Part shown: piece after piece, positions 50,501 through 60,813 of the stretch
Layout: each line of letters begins with the position of its first letter
Numbering within the stretch: position 1 is the first letter of the stretch
NCBI RefSeq assembly: GCF_047663525.1
Contig: NC_092600.1
Location: 2,724,001 to 2,788,000 of the forward strand
Length of the DNA: 64,000 nt
Reading direction: 5' to 3'
DNA from: Anas platyrhynchos
Lineage: Eukaryota; Chordata; Aves; Anseriformes; Anatidae
Translations under genes and position numbers: made by a program
The notes under the pieces: generated by a model
Told to the model about the DNA's origin: nothing
Seen by the model: only the letters and a program-made list of their open reading frames with translations
Database searches by the model: none

Positions 50501-53500
50501 AATGTCCGTTCCTGCAATCTGTGCACCTCATAAACTCGGCAAGATTTAGTTATGTCAGCAAGGTCTGCAGAACCAAGACCATGCTTTTGAAAAATGAGTT
50601 GTTAATCTCCAAAAGGATTATCGCATTGGAAGATAGGCAAACACTTATCTCAAGATTATTGTTACAAGAAAGGCACTTTGATTATAAACTACATTTTTAT
50701 CATTTAGGAGTCACCTGTCCTGCAAATACACATGCACTAATTTGTCTATGAAATCCCTGGGAAACCACAAACAGGTTTTAGAATCTGCTGATCAGCGTAA
50801 GTAGTCTGTCAGAATACCTTCAGCAAATAAAAGAAATGCAAAATACCAAAACATACCTAGAGGACACGGTCTTCTGGCTGGGTAAGATTGCAGGCTGAGA
50901 CCCAAATAGCTGGTAATTTGGGGCGGAATGACTTCTACCAATCAATCAGTACAGAAAGCTAACATCACACAAATTACGCATTTAACAGGCAGTGCTTGAC
51001 AGCAAGAAACAAGCTACAGCACAGAAAATTTCTGTGTATTTTAAGTCTTCATCTCAAACTTACTCCTCATACAATTCATCTGCAGGCTGTAATTTACTAA
51101 ATCCATCTGTTGTTCCTACAGCTTGCTTTCTGGAAATGCTGCATTTCAAGGGTCTGCTTGTTAGAGAAGGTCAAAGAGTAAAGCAGGCCCTTTCATTTTA
51201 AGTGACTTGAAAGAAAAGGAAAGGAAATTTATATTTAGAAATAGAAATGATTAACTAGGGGGAATATATTAGAGTATTAAAATAAGTGACATAGAAGAGC
51301 TCTTACTTCCAATTAGGCTGACTTTACTTCAAGAAAAATATTTATATACAAATATAAAAAGCTGAGGAATGCTAACCTATACTGAGATGAAAGTATCTCA
51401 TAAAATAATTCAAATTTAGCCTTGAAAATGGAATATCAGCTTATATACTTTTTCTTCTAGTTGTTCTGAAGTCTCTGCTTCTGTGCTTCCTTCTCTAGCC
51501 ACCAAAACTTCTAGCAACTTGTGTTTCTCCGTTACCACACTGTCTCTTCTTATAACTACACACCTTCTACTTCTCCATAGTTTTCAGAAACGTATCATCT
51601 GCTACTACTGCCTTGTCCCAGGATTCATACACAGCACGAGCAGACAACTAACAGATTCGCCACAGGATTAAGGGCACAGATTCCCATACACCTCAGTCCA
51701 AAGCTGAGGGTCTCAAGCTAAATCTGGACTAGGATCCACCAAGACATGCGTTTGACTTCTGACTGCATTCAGGGCTTCTGTTATCAGCACGCTTGTTTGC
51801 TGAGATAAGGAGCACCAAAGCCACTTCAGAAAAAAACAGAAGAAGGCTGTGGGCAACTCCCGAGCATATCCCACGATCCGTGAGGCACTGATGGTGGAGC
51901 CGCACAAGACAGCACAAGTCAGCCCAGAAACCCCAAGGTGTGCCTGCAACCCCTATGGACATACTCAAGCCTGTTTTAAATGGGTGAGCTCACATACCAC
52001 AAGTGCTTTAGCCATCACGAAGAGGAGGAGGGAGACCGAGCCCCCTGCCTTATAAATACTCGGCAGCTGACGCTGTGGTTGCACAGGTGTTAGCTCCCAA
52101 CTAACTCGCTAAAGGTGTGTCACAGCGAGCCCCAGTCACGCTTCAGGACTGCGGGACAGACCACGGTCACAGCTTTAAAGGGGGCAGTCATTGACTCCGT
52201 ACAAAACAGCTGCAGAGGAGGACACAATCAATACGGCTGGACTTCGACCAGGACACTGGAATAGCCATCCGTACGTGTACAGAAGTTTCCCAGGACCTTT
52301 ACTAGCAGAAGTAGCCAGGCTTTCAGCCTAGAAAACATCTCAAGCTAGGTGTGCTAACGTCATGCTAAAACACTGGCTCAGGCCTGACTCAGAAGATCCC
52401 ATGTCACCTACTGAGTCACCAAAAGCAGCCCTTGCAGCAGGGGTTTCCTTCAAGTCCCCTTTGTAAGCCCTGCTTCGGCCTGGCCCTGTTCTGCCTGTCA
52501 GATTTAACATGATGAGAGTCAAAAGTCATATGATGTAATAAGCTGCATGGCACGCCTGTTTTCTTAGGGGCTCTCCCTCCCTCCAACTGCAGCCCTAGCA
52601 AAAGGCCTTTGTCTGAGAGCAGAACAAGGAGCCCAACAGTGCATTTACTTATGGAAGACCTACTCCAGCAGCTCCTCTCAAGTCTCTGAAGTCAGCTCCA
52701 GTACAGTTATTTGGCCTAAGTTCATCTAAACTAAATGGGCTGACTCGGTTCAAATACATTGCACAACCAAATGATAAAATTGAGGGGGTAGGGGGGGAAT
52801 GACTGGTGATGACACATGTACTTAACACTGCATGTCTCCTCTTTCCAGATTAGGAGGAGCTGGCAAGCTTCAGTCTGTACACATGCCAGCAGCGGATGTC
52901 GGCACATATACAACACTTTTCAGAACAACATACTGTTGAAACATGTAGTTCAACTCAAAGGCACCCCTTCTGTTCAGCTAGCCCAAAACAACTACAAGGA
53001 TTGTCTTGCTTAATATGGTAGGATTTGTAGCACAGCTTTTAATGCTGCTTTAATCTGGCTTCTTTGGAGCTCCTTCAGAAGTGCAGGGATGTAGGTAGGA
53101 GGAACCACGCCGTGCTCTGCTCAAAGTCCCCCACGTCCATTGGGACTAGGGGAAGTGATGAAACTGTTGATAGGAGGGAAATGGCAAGGATAAGGGGGGG
53201 TGGCATAAATACTGTGGGAATGCTCCCTTTAGCATTTACCTTTCCTTCACTCTTCTTTCATTTTTGGTCTGAAGAACAGAAAAGTATGAAGCAGGCAAGC
53301 TCACCCTGGCTGTTGACAGTGAGTCTGAAGAGTCACCAGTAAAGATGTGAAATAAATAAAATTTGCAAAATAAATAAAAAATGGTCCAACTAGTAAAGGA
53401 AGCATTCAGCATTCATTAGCAGAAAGCAGAATTCAGATCTGTAAATCTGCTCGGTTCTTTCCTCCTTCTAATAATTTTCATTTGAACATTTATAAATTCA

Positions 53501-54357
53501 GTATTTCCCACCTAGTCCCATGTTCTTTCTTTCCCCTGCTTCATTTTCCTCTTCAGAGCTTCAATTATTTTTTCTTATTTCCTACAAAGGCAGCAATCAT
53601 AAACCAGCAATGGGGTTAGGGGTAAAAAGTGCAGGGGGAGACACCTTTTGCCATGGGAGTCATGTATCAGAACTGGTCTATATGCCCGAATTATGTGGGT
53701 GGCTTTTCTACACTGGAGCCGTTTTCCTTTGGATTCCGATCTGGGCAGCCTATCCCACCACCATTATCCTGACAATTTGCTTTTAGTCTCACTTCCTACC
53801 AGCTGTTTCCATTTCTTTCACCCTTTCTTTCTGCATAACTCAGGCACTGGAAAGGGGGTGATCAAGCTGCAGAGAACTGGGGTGGGTTTCCTGCCATGCG
53901 ACTCAAATGTATGTTCGTGTAAGGCAGGGGAAAGCCAGAGCCTCCAGCTCTGCTCTGCAGGAGTTTGATGTGCTAACGTGGGGATCACAGAAAGAGCTGC
54001 AGCCAAGGCTATCGTAATAATCCCAAACCCAGTCTGCTTGACTCTGCCCCATCTGTTTGAGCACGGTCCCCCTCAGTGTAAGATGTGCAGGAAGGGAAGG
54101 GGCACTTGGAGGCTGGCTGTGGATGACAGCCTCTTCACCAGGCTCAGCTGCAGCCAGGACAGCATGTCTGAGCAGCATTTGAGCTCAAAGAACAATATTT
54201 GGATTTCTCCTGTACTTTGTTCCATCCAGTGTACAAACAGCGATCCCAGGACAAAGTGTACTTTATGTGAATGGTAGCAAGCCAGTAATGGACAGCAAGG
54301 GGCTACTTCCATGGGCTTGTAAGGATTTTATTGATGTGTTAAGGACAATGTCAGAGA
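47521..54357. other. Intergenic DNA, no gene seen
   Basis: About 6.8 kb, mostly unique and AT-rich, with a MIR-like fragment at 47790-47900 and small T- or A-rich runs (48061-48075, 53348-53381). Open frames up to about 129 codons lack recognisable domains and are treated as chance. Confidence 0.55.
47790..47900 (+). mobile_element. Fossil MIR-type SINE fragment
   Basis: 'cttgtgaccaactttgtgca' then 'agtaacatctctctacgctt' and 'cacttccccagtatataaaa' followed by 'tgaaggta' match the MIR core 'tgtgaccttgggcaagtcacttaacctctctgtgcttcagtttccccatctgtaaaatgaaggta'. Head and tail are not clear. Confidence 0.7.
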
Positions 54358-54523
54358 AAGAAAGAAAAGAGAAAAAAAGAAAAAGAAAAAGAAAAAGAAA
54401 AAGAAAAAGAAAAAGAAAAAGAAAAAGAAAAAGAAAAAGAAAAAGAAAAAGAAAAAGAAAAAGAAAAAGAAAAAGAAAAAGAAAAAGAAAAAGAAAAAGA
54501 AAAAGAAAAAGAAAAAGAAAAAG
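54358..54523. repeat. (GAAAAA)n hexanucleotide array, about 24 units
   Basis: After a short irregular A/G lead-in (54358-54377), the unit GAAAAA repeats about 24 times with almost no interruption. One strand is pure purine and the other pure pyrimidine, so a triplex (H-DNA) structure is possible. The frames across it encode Lys-Arg or Phe repeats and are not genes. Confidence 0.97.
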
Positions 54524-55689
54524 GAAACCAGTACTTCAGTACTTTCAATTGTTAAAACTAAGGTTTTATAGACCCAAAAATCAACATACTTTTCCCTATG
54601 GTTTATAGAAAAGTGGTTGTGGAAGCAATGAGCGTGATTCTGCAAATCCATCTCCATGGGTCCTTTTAATTTAGAGGGATGACTCATGGGAGCAGGGACT
54701 ACTTGGATGATTGTATGACCACAGGATGCAGCCCTGGAAAAGTGTTTTTGTAAACAAATAAACATGCTCCTTCCTGTTTGAAACTCAAATCTCTCAGCAT
54801 TGGGCAAGTGCCTGAGAACCTAACAATGAAAGTAATAAGAAATATTAAACACGATGCCAGTTGGTTGATCCAGGTCCAAAAGCACGAGGTGAACAAAACA
54901 CTCAGCGTGAAAAATAGGTGAGTCTTAAAAGTCCTTTAATAATCTGAACTGTTGTTTGTATCAGGAGCAAAGAAAAGACTTTGTAAGTGAAAAATGCCTG
55001 AAGAGACAGCCTGACAACCTGACAACATTGAAACAGGATTCTTCTAACACAGGGAAAACCCAAAACTGCGCTAGGGAGATTTGACAATGGCTTGTGCCAC
55101 ACTGTGCGTTACAAGCAGGGAGTTATCTAAACATCACAGTCTCCAAAATGGATTTCACACTATGGCTTTTTACATCTGATAAAGTCTTTTGAGAGAGCTT
55201 ATCCTCTTTCATTAGAATTCCCTGGAGAACGCGGGATGGTGGCCCCAACTCCGGGACCTTCACTGTTTGCCTCCTAAAAGGGAAAAGGGGAGTCTCCAGT
55301 TCCAACAGCTGGAAACATTTCCAGAAAAGCATGTAGACATTCGAAAGCAACCTAAATATTGCAATGTCAAGGAGTCGATGTTCTGCTGGCATTTTAAAAG
55401 CAATCTTTTGGCAGCTGCCTGTGAATCCTTTAAGTATGTTGAGATCGATGCATGAAGTCAAATACCAGGATCGTGCAGGATTAAGATGGGCAGAGTGAAA
55501 CAAGCAGGGAAATGGCTGAGTGCCTGCCTGACCCCTTTTTCTATCCCAGACCTACAAAAGCAGAGGAGGCTTCAAACCAACCCCAAGCCCTGCTGGACCC
55601 AGGCGCAGCGAGCAAAGCGGAGACAACGTGGAAGAAGGCACCGAGGCTCCGTGCATGTCTTAGCTGGGTCGAGATGTTTCAGTTGCAAG
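54524..55689. other. Intergenic DNA, no gene seen
   Basis: Unique-looking sequence. No gene, transposon or simple repeat longer than about 10 bases was recognised. Confidence 0.5.
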
Positions 55690-55860
55690 CGATAGATCTA
55701 TTTTACCCATTAGAGCTTGTCTAGACTAAGGAAATGTTCCTGCTATGACTATGCTGAGGTAATTATACCAGCGTAAACCCCTTTGGGCAAAACAGAGCTT
55801 TCAGTGGCCTGATTTACTCTGGTCACTTGCCAGGATTAGTTCAGCTGGTACCAGCCTATT
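55690..55860. mobile_element. Possible old non-autonomous DNA transposon
   Basis: 'gcaagcgatagatctatttt', 'acccattagagcttgtctag' and 'aattataccagcgtaaaccc' resemble a sauropsid MITE-like repeat whose members contain 'gcttgtctacacta' and 'ggtataattataccggtgcaaacccc'. I recall this pattern from turtle and crocodile DNA. The terminal inverted repeats and target-site duplications are not visible here, so this stays tentative. Confidence 0.35.
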
Positions 55861-58800
55861 CTCCAGGAGCTCGTGCTCCCAGCTGGAACACACACGGGAG
55901 TTTTTATCTGTCTCATCTGAAAAATTCATACTGCCAACCTATCAGTCAGCCGTCCTTATGGGACAGCCGTGCAATTGTTTCTCCAGGAGAATGGTGAATG
56001 TTTAGAAGGTTCCTCTGTTAGGGCAGAACTGGTTAACTGGTTTTGAAAAACAAGCTAAAGAATCTGTTCTTAAATCTAAGCATACTTGGACTCGTGTTCG
56101 CCTATCAGGGAAACGGATCTGCTCCAAAAACAATGAAATAGGCAGGCACGTGGAGGGTGTTCAGCCTGCCAGGGATAGATGTGACCCTTACACAAACGGG
56201 CTTGTACAAGAGGATAAAATGTGTCCAAAGAGGGCAATATGGAAGCTAATCCGAACTGATTCTATTAAATGAATAAAAACCTGAGAAAACAAATAAGCTA
56301 AATTAAATAAATCCAAGTGCTTCCGTCCGAAGCCCTTTTTAATGGAACAGAGGGTGAAACCCTAGCCTAAGAGGAGTTAGTGGCAACATTTACATTGACT
56401 TTGAAGGAGAGGCTTCACTTAATATAATGCATATGGTGAAGCCACATAATGCCTCTCTGCGTGTTGATAAATGCAGGATGAGGAATAGATGGACTGACAG
56501 ACGGACAGACTCGGTTATAGGTTAATCTGGTTTACTGTTATCTGCAGGTGTTACAATGCCCTAAAAAGTTATTAGGCACCTTTCATTCTAAACACTTATG
56601 GGAAGGACAGTTAGGAGCTCTAATAGTGAAAACAAATGTGCTCCCTCACTTTAAATGCCTCCTTATTAAAAAAAGAAAAGAATGTAAGTCTGAAGCACAA
56701 CGATGACATCAGAAAAGTTCCTCAATTCACAGATGGCTGCACCTTTCAAAAAAAATTAAAATAGGAACCCTAGATTGATTTAATCACCCATACAAGCGAA
56801 AAAACGTAATGAAGATACTTAGTGCCAAATTGGTTTCTTGGGACCTTTTCCATGTAAATAATACAAATCAAACCTTGAAGTTCAGCGCAGATATGATCTG
56901 ACAAGTAAGCCAGGCTTTTTTGCTTTACTTTGATCCAGCTCCAGAAATATTTTATCCAAGGTAAAGTTGTTTTTAAGTGTTTTCCATTTCAATTTTTAAT
57001 TTTGGACATTCATCATATAGGAAACTTGCTTATAATGCTTAAAACATAGTCTGGCTAAACTGACTCACAGCACCGAACATAAAGATTTCCTTATATTTGC
57101 TCCTAGGAGTGAAAACATAAAAAGCTCCCGATGTGACACGGGATCAATTTCAACTCGCTCTGTTATTTTTAATGGTACACTGAACGTGGGCAACCCGAGT
57201 TGAGTATTTCCAAACATCAAGTCAACCTGACTTGAGTATTTTTAGCCCTGTTCCACTTCTCAGAGTTGTGTTTGTGAATAATACTTCTGGAAATAATAGG
57301 ATGGGCAGGCCTTTGTTTTCTGAGCGGTTCCCCAAATTCCCCACGTGCTGCCATTCTCTCAGGATGCTGAGGGAGCAACAGGGACTTCTCTTGGAAGAAA
57401 GTCTCCACGTGTTGGCCTTATTCTGATTTTTTTGGTATTTTACTTTTATTTTCACTTTTGTTAGCTAAAAAAAAAATAAAGCCTCTTTTTTGACTCAATT
57501 CTAACCCCAGCATGAAGATTCTGCAGTTCAGAAAATTACGCACAGAAAAAAAAACAAACCAACCCTGTTCAAAATCTTCAGTGGTGTGTGCCTAAACACA
57601 GATTTAGGCACCTTGCTGAAGGCATCCAGTTTCTAAAAAATCAGCTTTTGCGAATAATGTAAAATCCTCTGGATTCTCTTACTTCCACAAATTGGTATGT
57701 AGTATATTTAGCATTAGCTGGGCCTCTTTTCTCTTTTCACTCAAATGTGTGGTGTAAGGTTAATGAAAATAAGATGGATCTTTTATTTTGGGTCTTAAAT
57801 ATAACATTATTAAATGTGCCCACCAGAAATGTAGGATAAAATATTTGCTCTGCTTGAAGATTATGTGATATTTGTATTCTAAGCCTCACCACAGTGGGTT
57901 TCTTTAAATAGAAGCTATACTTTACTCCTAAATTGCTTAAGGCAAAGGAAGCAGAGATGATGTTTTTATGAATGTTTAAATGCAAATGGAACTGAGAGTG
58001 AATGCTATGCTAGCTAACATCAAAGGCTCACCAAAGTCTCTGCATTAATGAGGCTCTTTGTTTCCTGGATCACAGATTACAACAGGTTTCCAACTCATTG
58101 CCAAGGCTTTATCTCCGTTTGGGAGGGCTGTAAATCTCAGACGATTTTTTTCACATGCAAAACAAGAGGATCATCTGAAAGAGGAAAAAAAAAAAAATCT
58201 GAAAGTAGCAAATATTTCATTCAAATGATTATTACTCAAAGTGGCTGCAGCTTATTTTATTTTTGTGATGTTTAAAAGAATGGAAATTTGCAGACGGAGT
58301 TTCCTATGGGGTAGCCCGTTCACAAATTTGGATGGGAGAGCCGAGCAGGGAAAATGCGAGCGGTCTCCTTTCCCTCTCCCATCCCCTTTAGCATAGCGTA
58401 AACCGTGCCCCCAAAATACGAACAATAATTCTATGTCATGCAAAAGCGGCAATTAGCAGAAAGACGGATTTTGCTTCATTTAAATATATTCAGGACTTTT
58501 CAAAGTGGCTCCAACTAGTTCTTCTCCTCCCCAAAAAGTAATGAGATTATATCCATAGTAATAATACCCTAATTAACAAGAAAAATAGGGACCGAGATTT
58601 TTAGCTTCCTATTCAAGGGCTGAATGTGACAATATGTAGTATATTGGGTCATAAAAAACAATTTACATGGCGTCATTACAGTCTGTAGAAAAGTCTCCAG
58701 GACCCAGGGCTATCTTATGCAATCTTAATTAAGGAAAATAAATATCGGTGTGTTTTTTTAAGCTACCGGAGACATGCACAGGACCTGTCGTACGCGATCA

Positions 58801-58914
58801 GAAGAGATGGGGAGTTTCCTTTTCCATGGGAACTGCTTAGAAGAAAAACCCGACGCCGACACACAAGTGTCTAGTGTCTTCGGAATTGGCTGCGAAGATG
58901 TTAATTTCGTGTTT
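55861..58914. other. TCF7 upstream region, no gene seen
   Basis: About 3 kb immediately upstream of the TCF7 CpG island. It contains a TCF/LEF-like ACTTTGATCC (56927-56936), an old repeat fragment at 57568-57650, small A runs (57468-57478, 58184-58197), and AT-rich unique sequence at 58040-58760 that may include promoter-proximal control elements. No coding exon was recognised. Confidence 0.55.
57568..57650. mobile_element. Possible ancient amniote repeat fragment
   Basis: 'gcctaaacacagatttaggc' followed by 'accttgctgaaggcatccag' and 'tttctaaaaaatc' matches the order of an old repeat 'cctaaatatagatttaggtgcctaactttaggcacccagttttgaaaatc'. The family name is not certain. Confidence 0.45.
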
Positions 58915-59052
58915 CCTGACCCTCGGGGCCGCTCGGGAAAACTCATAATTTTCTGCCGGCCGACGGCACGGCCGGGCTACCAGGGGGGCCGAGGGAGGGA
59001 GCCGGGCAAAGCGGGGCGAGCCCAGCCGGGCCAAGCCAAACCGGGCCAAACT

Positions 59053-59139
59053 GAGCCGGGCCAAGCCGGGCCAAGCCCCTGGGGACCGAGCCGAGCCGGG
59101 CCAAGCCCCCTAGAGCCGAACCGAGCCGGGCCAAGCCCC
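59053..59139. repeat. 30-bp GC-rich tandem repeat, three units
   Basis: The phrase 'ccgggccaagcccc' recurs with a 30-base spacing (starting near 59067, 59097 and 59127), and the sub-unit 'gccgggccaa' is itself repeated several times between 59028 and 59130. Units differ by a few bases. Minisatellites of this kind inside promoter CpG islands are often variable in length. Confidence 0.85.
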
Positions 59140-59189
59140 TGGGGGCCGCGCCGTGCCGTGCCCCCCGCCGCCCAGGTGCGCACCGCAGC

Positions 59190-59640
59190 GCGCATCCCCC
59201 CGCTCCCCCGCACCGCGTGCGCGCACACGTGGGCGCGCATCGCTCCCCACGCGTGTGCGTGTGTGCCACGGGCAGCCGCTCGTGCACGCGCCTTGGCTGC
59301 GTCCACGCGTGCCCGCCCGCCCGCCCGCGCGTGTTCAGCCGTGCGCAGCCGGCCGGCGGCGGCCCACGCGCGTGCAAATGTGCGGGTGCGGGGCCGTGCG
59401 CGCACACGCGGGGGGCTGGTGCCCGCGCACACACTCGGCGTGCAACGGGGGGGGGGGCGCGCGGGCACGGTCGGGAGCGCGCGCGAGTGTGCGGTGCGGG
59501 CAGATGCGGGCACGAGGATGCGCGCGTGCACGTGCGCGTGTCCAGATGCGGGCGCGCACAGGTGCGCGCACACACGCGTGGGCACAAGCGCGCGCACCGC
59601 CGCACCGTGAGCGCGCACGGGTGCGCGCACAGGAGCCCGC
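59190..59640. other. Alternating purine-pyrimidine GC-rich tract (possible Z-DNA)
   Basis: About 450 bases composed largely of alternating GC, GT and CA steps such as 'gtgcgcgcacacg', 'gcgcgcgagtgtgcg' and 'gtgcgcgcacacacgcgtg'. Such runs favour left-handed Z-DNA when transcription causes negative supercoiling. A CCCG repeat (59310-59331) and an 11-base G run (59447-59457) lie inside. The long open frames here (up to 364 codons on the minus strand) come from the scarcity of A/T-rich stop codons and are not genes. Confidence 0.75.
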
Positions 59641-59825
59641 ACAGCCCCGAGCCCAAGGTGGGAGCTGGATGGAGAGGAGGGGCAGGAGGTTGGGGGGGGG
59701 TCTCCCCTCGGAGCCTCGCTCTCTGCTCCTTTAAGACCGGCACCCCGCGGGGATGCGCGCACGGGCACGCGCGCGGGGGGCGCGCACGGGTGCGTGCGCC
59801 CGCCCCCGGCCCCTCCCCGGCGCTG

Positions 59826-59830
59826 CCAAT
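59826..59830 (+). promoter_or_regulatory. TCF7: CCAAT box
   Basis: CCAAT in the context 'ctgccaatcacccgg', the type bound by the NF-Y complex. NF-Y sites usually lie about 60-100 bases upstream of the transcription start in CpG-island promoters, which would put one start near 59890-59930. The distance rule is general knowledge; the start itself is not proven. Confidence 0.6.
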
Positions 59831-59842
59831 CACCCGGCGGCC

Positions 59843-59851
59843 GCTTTGATG
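59843..59851 (+). promoter_or_regulatory. TCF7: TCF/LEF (Wnt response) site in the TCF7 promoter
   Basis: GCTTTGATG matches the TCF/LEF HMG-box consensus SCTTTGATS perfectly. It lies 13 bases after the CCAAT box. GCCGCCG blocks at 59865-59871 and 59873-59879 resemble the GC-type helper sequences bound by the C-clamp of TCF E-tail isoforms, though they are also common in GC-rich DNA. Because TCF7 is itself reported to be a Wnt/beta-catenin target in mammals, this could mediate autoregulation. Confidence 0.55.
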
Positions 59852-59969
59852 TCGGCAGCCCTTGGCCGCCGCGCCGCCGCGCTCGCACACAGGCACCGGG
59901 CGCTCCGTGCCGCTGCCCGCCCGCTGCTCCCGGGGAAACTTTGCGGGGCTCGGGCTTCGGGCTCGGCTC

Positions 59970-60019
59970 GGGGCGGGGGGGGGGTGGGCGGTGGTGGGGG
60001 GGCGGCCCGGGGTGGGGGG
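59970..60019 (+). promoter_or_regulatory. G-quadruplex-prone G tracts
   Basis: Within 50 bases there are at least four G runs of three or more (including a 10-base run at about 59975-59984), with short linkers, so a G-quadruplex is likely on the + strand. A second 15-base G run lies at 60101-60115. If these lie downstream of the transcription start they would be in the 5' UTR RNA. Confidence 0.7.
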
Positions 60020-60068
60020 CCCCGCCGAGCCCGGCATCCCGCGACGCCTGCCCGCAGCCTGCCGAGCC

Positions 60069-60380
60069 CCCCGCCGGGAGAGGGAGGGAAAAGAGGAGGT
60101 GGGGGGGGGGGGGGGAAGGAAAAGAGTTAAGAAAGGAAAAGAAAAAAGAAATTGTTATTTTTTTTTTTTTTAGAAAGAATTCGGAAGGGGGTTTGGAGAA
60201 GGAAGCAAAAAAAAAAAAAAATCGAAGGGAAAAGTTTAGAAGTTAAGGAGGCAATTTAGGAAAGAACTTTAAAAAGCGAGTTTTGAAGAGGGAGCGAGGT
60301 CTTCTTCGAGAGGAAAATAAGAAGAACTGAGGGAGAGGAAAACAAATTAAAAAAAAAAAAAAAAAAAGCCGAGGAGGGCT
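60069..60380 (+). other. TCF7: Purine-rich TCF7 5' UTR segment
   Basis: About 310 bases just upstream of exon 1 coding sequence, consisting almost entirely of G and A on the + strand, with A runs at 60209-60222 and 60349-60367 and one T run at 60158-60171. There is no ATG in the 60 bases before the annotated start. The strand asymmetry is striking; it may be functional in the RNA or merely a slippage-prone sequence. Whether all of it is transcribed is unknown. Confidence 0.6.
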
Positions 60381-60444
60381 CGGTGCGGGCGGCGCAGCTC
60401 AGCCCTCGCCGGGACGGTCGGGGCTCGGCTCGGGAGGGAGGAAA

Positions 60445-60639
60445 ATGCCGCAGCTGGGCAGCGGCGGCGGGGACGACCTGGGGGCCACCGACGAGATGCT
60501 GGCCTTCAAGGACGAGGGCGAGCAGGAGGAGAAGATCCCCGAAAACGCCTTCACCGAGCGCGACCTGGCCGACCTCAAGTCCTCGCTGGTCAACGAGTCC
60601 GAGGGCAGCGGCAGCCCGGCCGCCGCCGCAGACCCCGAG
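60445..60639 (+). CDS. TCF7: TCF7 coding exon 1: beta-catenin-binding region
   Basis: TCF7 (TCF-1) is a nuclear HMG-box transcription factor of the canonical Wnt pathway; without Wnt it is held by Groucho/TLE repressors, and with Wnt it recruits beta-catenin. It is central to T-cell development. This exon encodes residues 1-65, starting [13 protein letters not shown]. The start ATG has A at -3. The beta-catenin contact positions known from TCF structures are present: D16, E17, F21, E24, E29, L41, L44 and L48, followed by the invariant KSSLVNESE. The 195-base exon ends in phase 0 at a gtgagc donor. TCF7 is preferred over TCF7L2, TCF7L1 and LEF1 because of the short glycine run, [11 protein letters not shown], and the VQDPQR segment in exon 2. 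The 3' part of the gene lies outside the window. Confidence 0.95.
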
Positions 60640-60746
60640 GTGAGCCGGGCCCCCCCCTCCCCAGCACGGCCCCCGGCCGGCCCGCACCCCCCCACCCCCC
60701 CTCAAGCCACCCCCCGCTCTGCTTTTTCTCTCTCCTCCCCATGCAG
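60640..60746 (+). other. TCF7: TCF7 intron 1
   Basis: 107 bases, from gtgagc to tctcctccccatgcag, a GT-AG intron with a strong pyrimidine tract. It is GC-rich, lies in the CpG island, and has C-rich tracts. Length is very short, as is common in gene-dense bird microchromosome-like DNA. Confidence 0.93.
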
Positions 60747-60813
60747 GCCATCAGGCGTGTGCAGGATCCGCAGAGGGTTTATCAGGAGAAGCTCCCGGAC
60801 CACATGGAAGATG
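60747..60813 (+). CDS. TCF7: TCF7 coding exon 2
   Basis: 67 bases encode residues 66-87 ([16 protein letters not shown], then PDHMED) plus the first base of codon 88. The segment matches the TCF7-type stretch after the KSSLVNESE block (mammalian TCF7 has a related QRLFPDKLPEPLEDG). The acceptor is atgcag and the donor gttagt is weaker than exon 1's. The exon leaves phase 1, which exon 3 completes. This part is less conserved than the catenin-binding region and has no known catalytic role. Confidence 0.93.

Noticed and set aside
54267..54807. Lys-Arg or poly-Phe open frames over the GAAAAA array
   Set aside because: They are a direct translation of a hexanucleotide microsatellite.
58943..60037. 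364-codon open frame on the minus strand across the CpG island, and others of 193-303 codons
   Set aside because: Long frames are expected where A/T-rich stop codons are rare. The translations are Arg-, Ala- and Pro-rich without any domain, and overlapping frames are open on both strands.
59849..60130. Upstream ATG at 59849 opening a 94-codon frame before TCF7
   Set aside because: It lies only about 20 bases after the CCAAT box and probably upstream of the transcription start. It would count as a uORF only if transcripts begin further upstream.
60383..60643. 86-codon open frame overlapping TCF7 exon 1 in another phase
   Set aside because: It starts at GTG and is a shadow of the real exon in GC-rich DNA.
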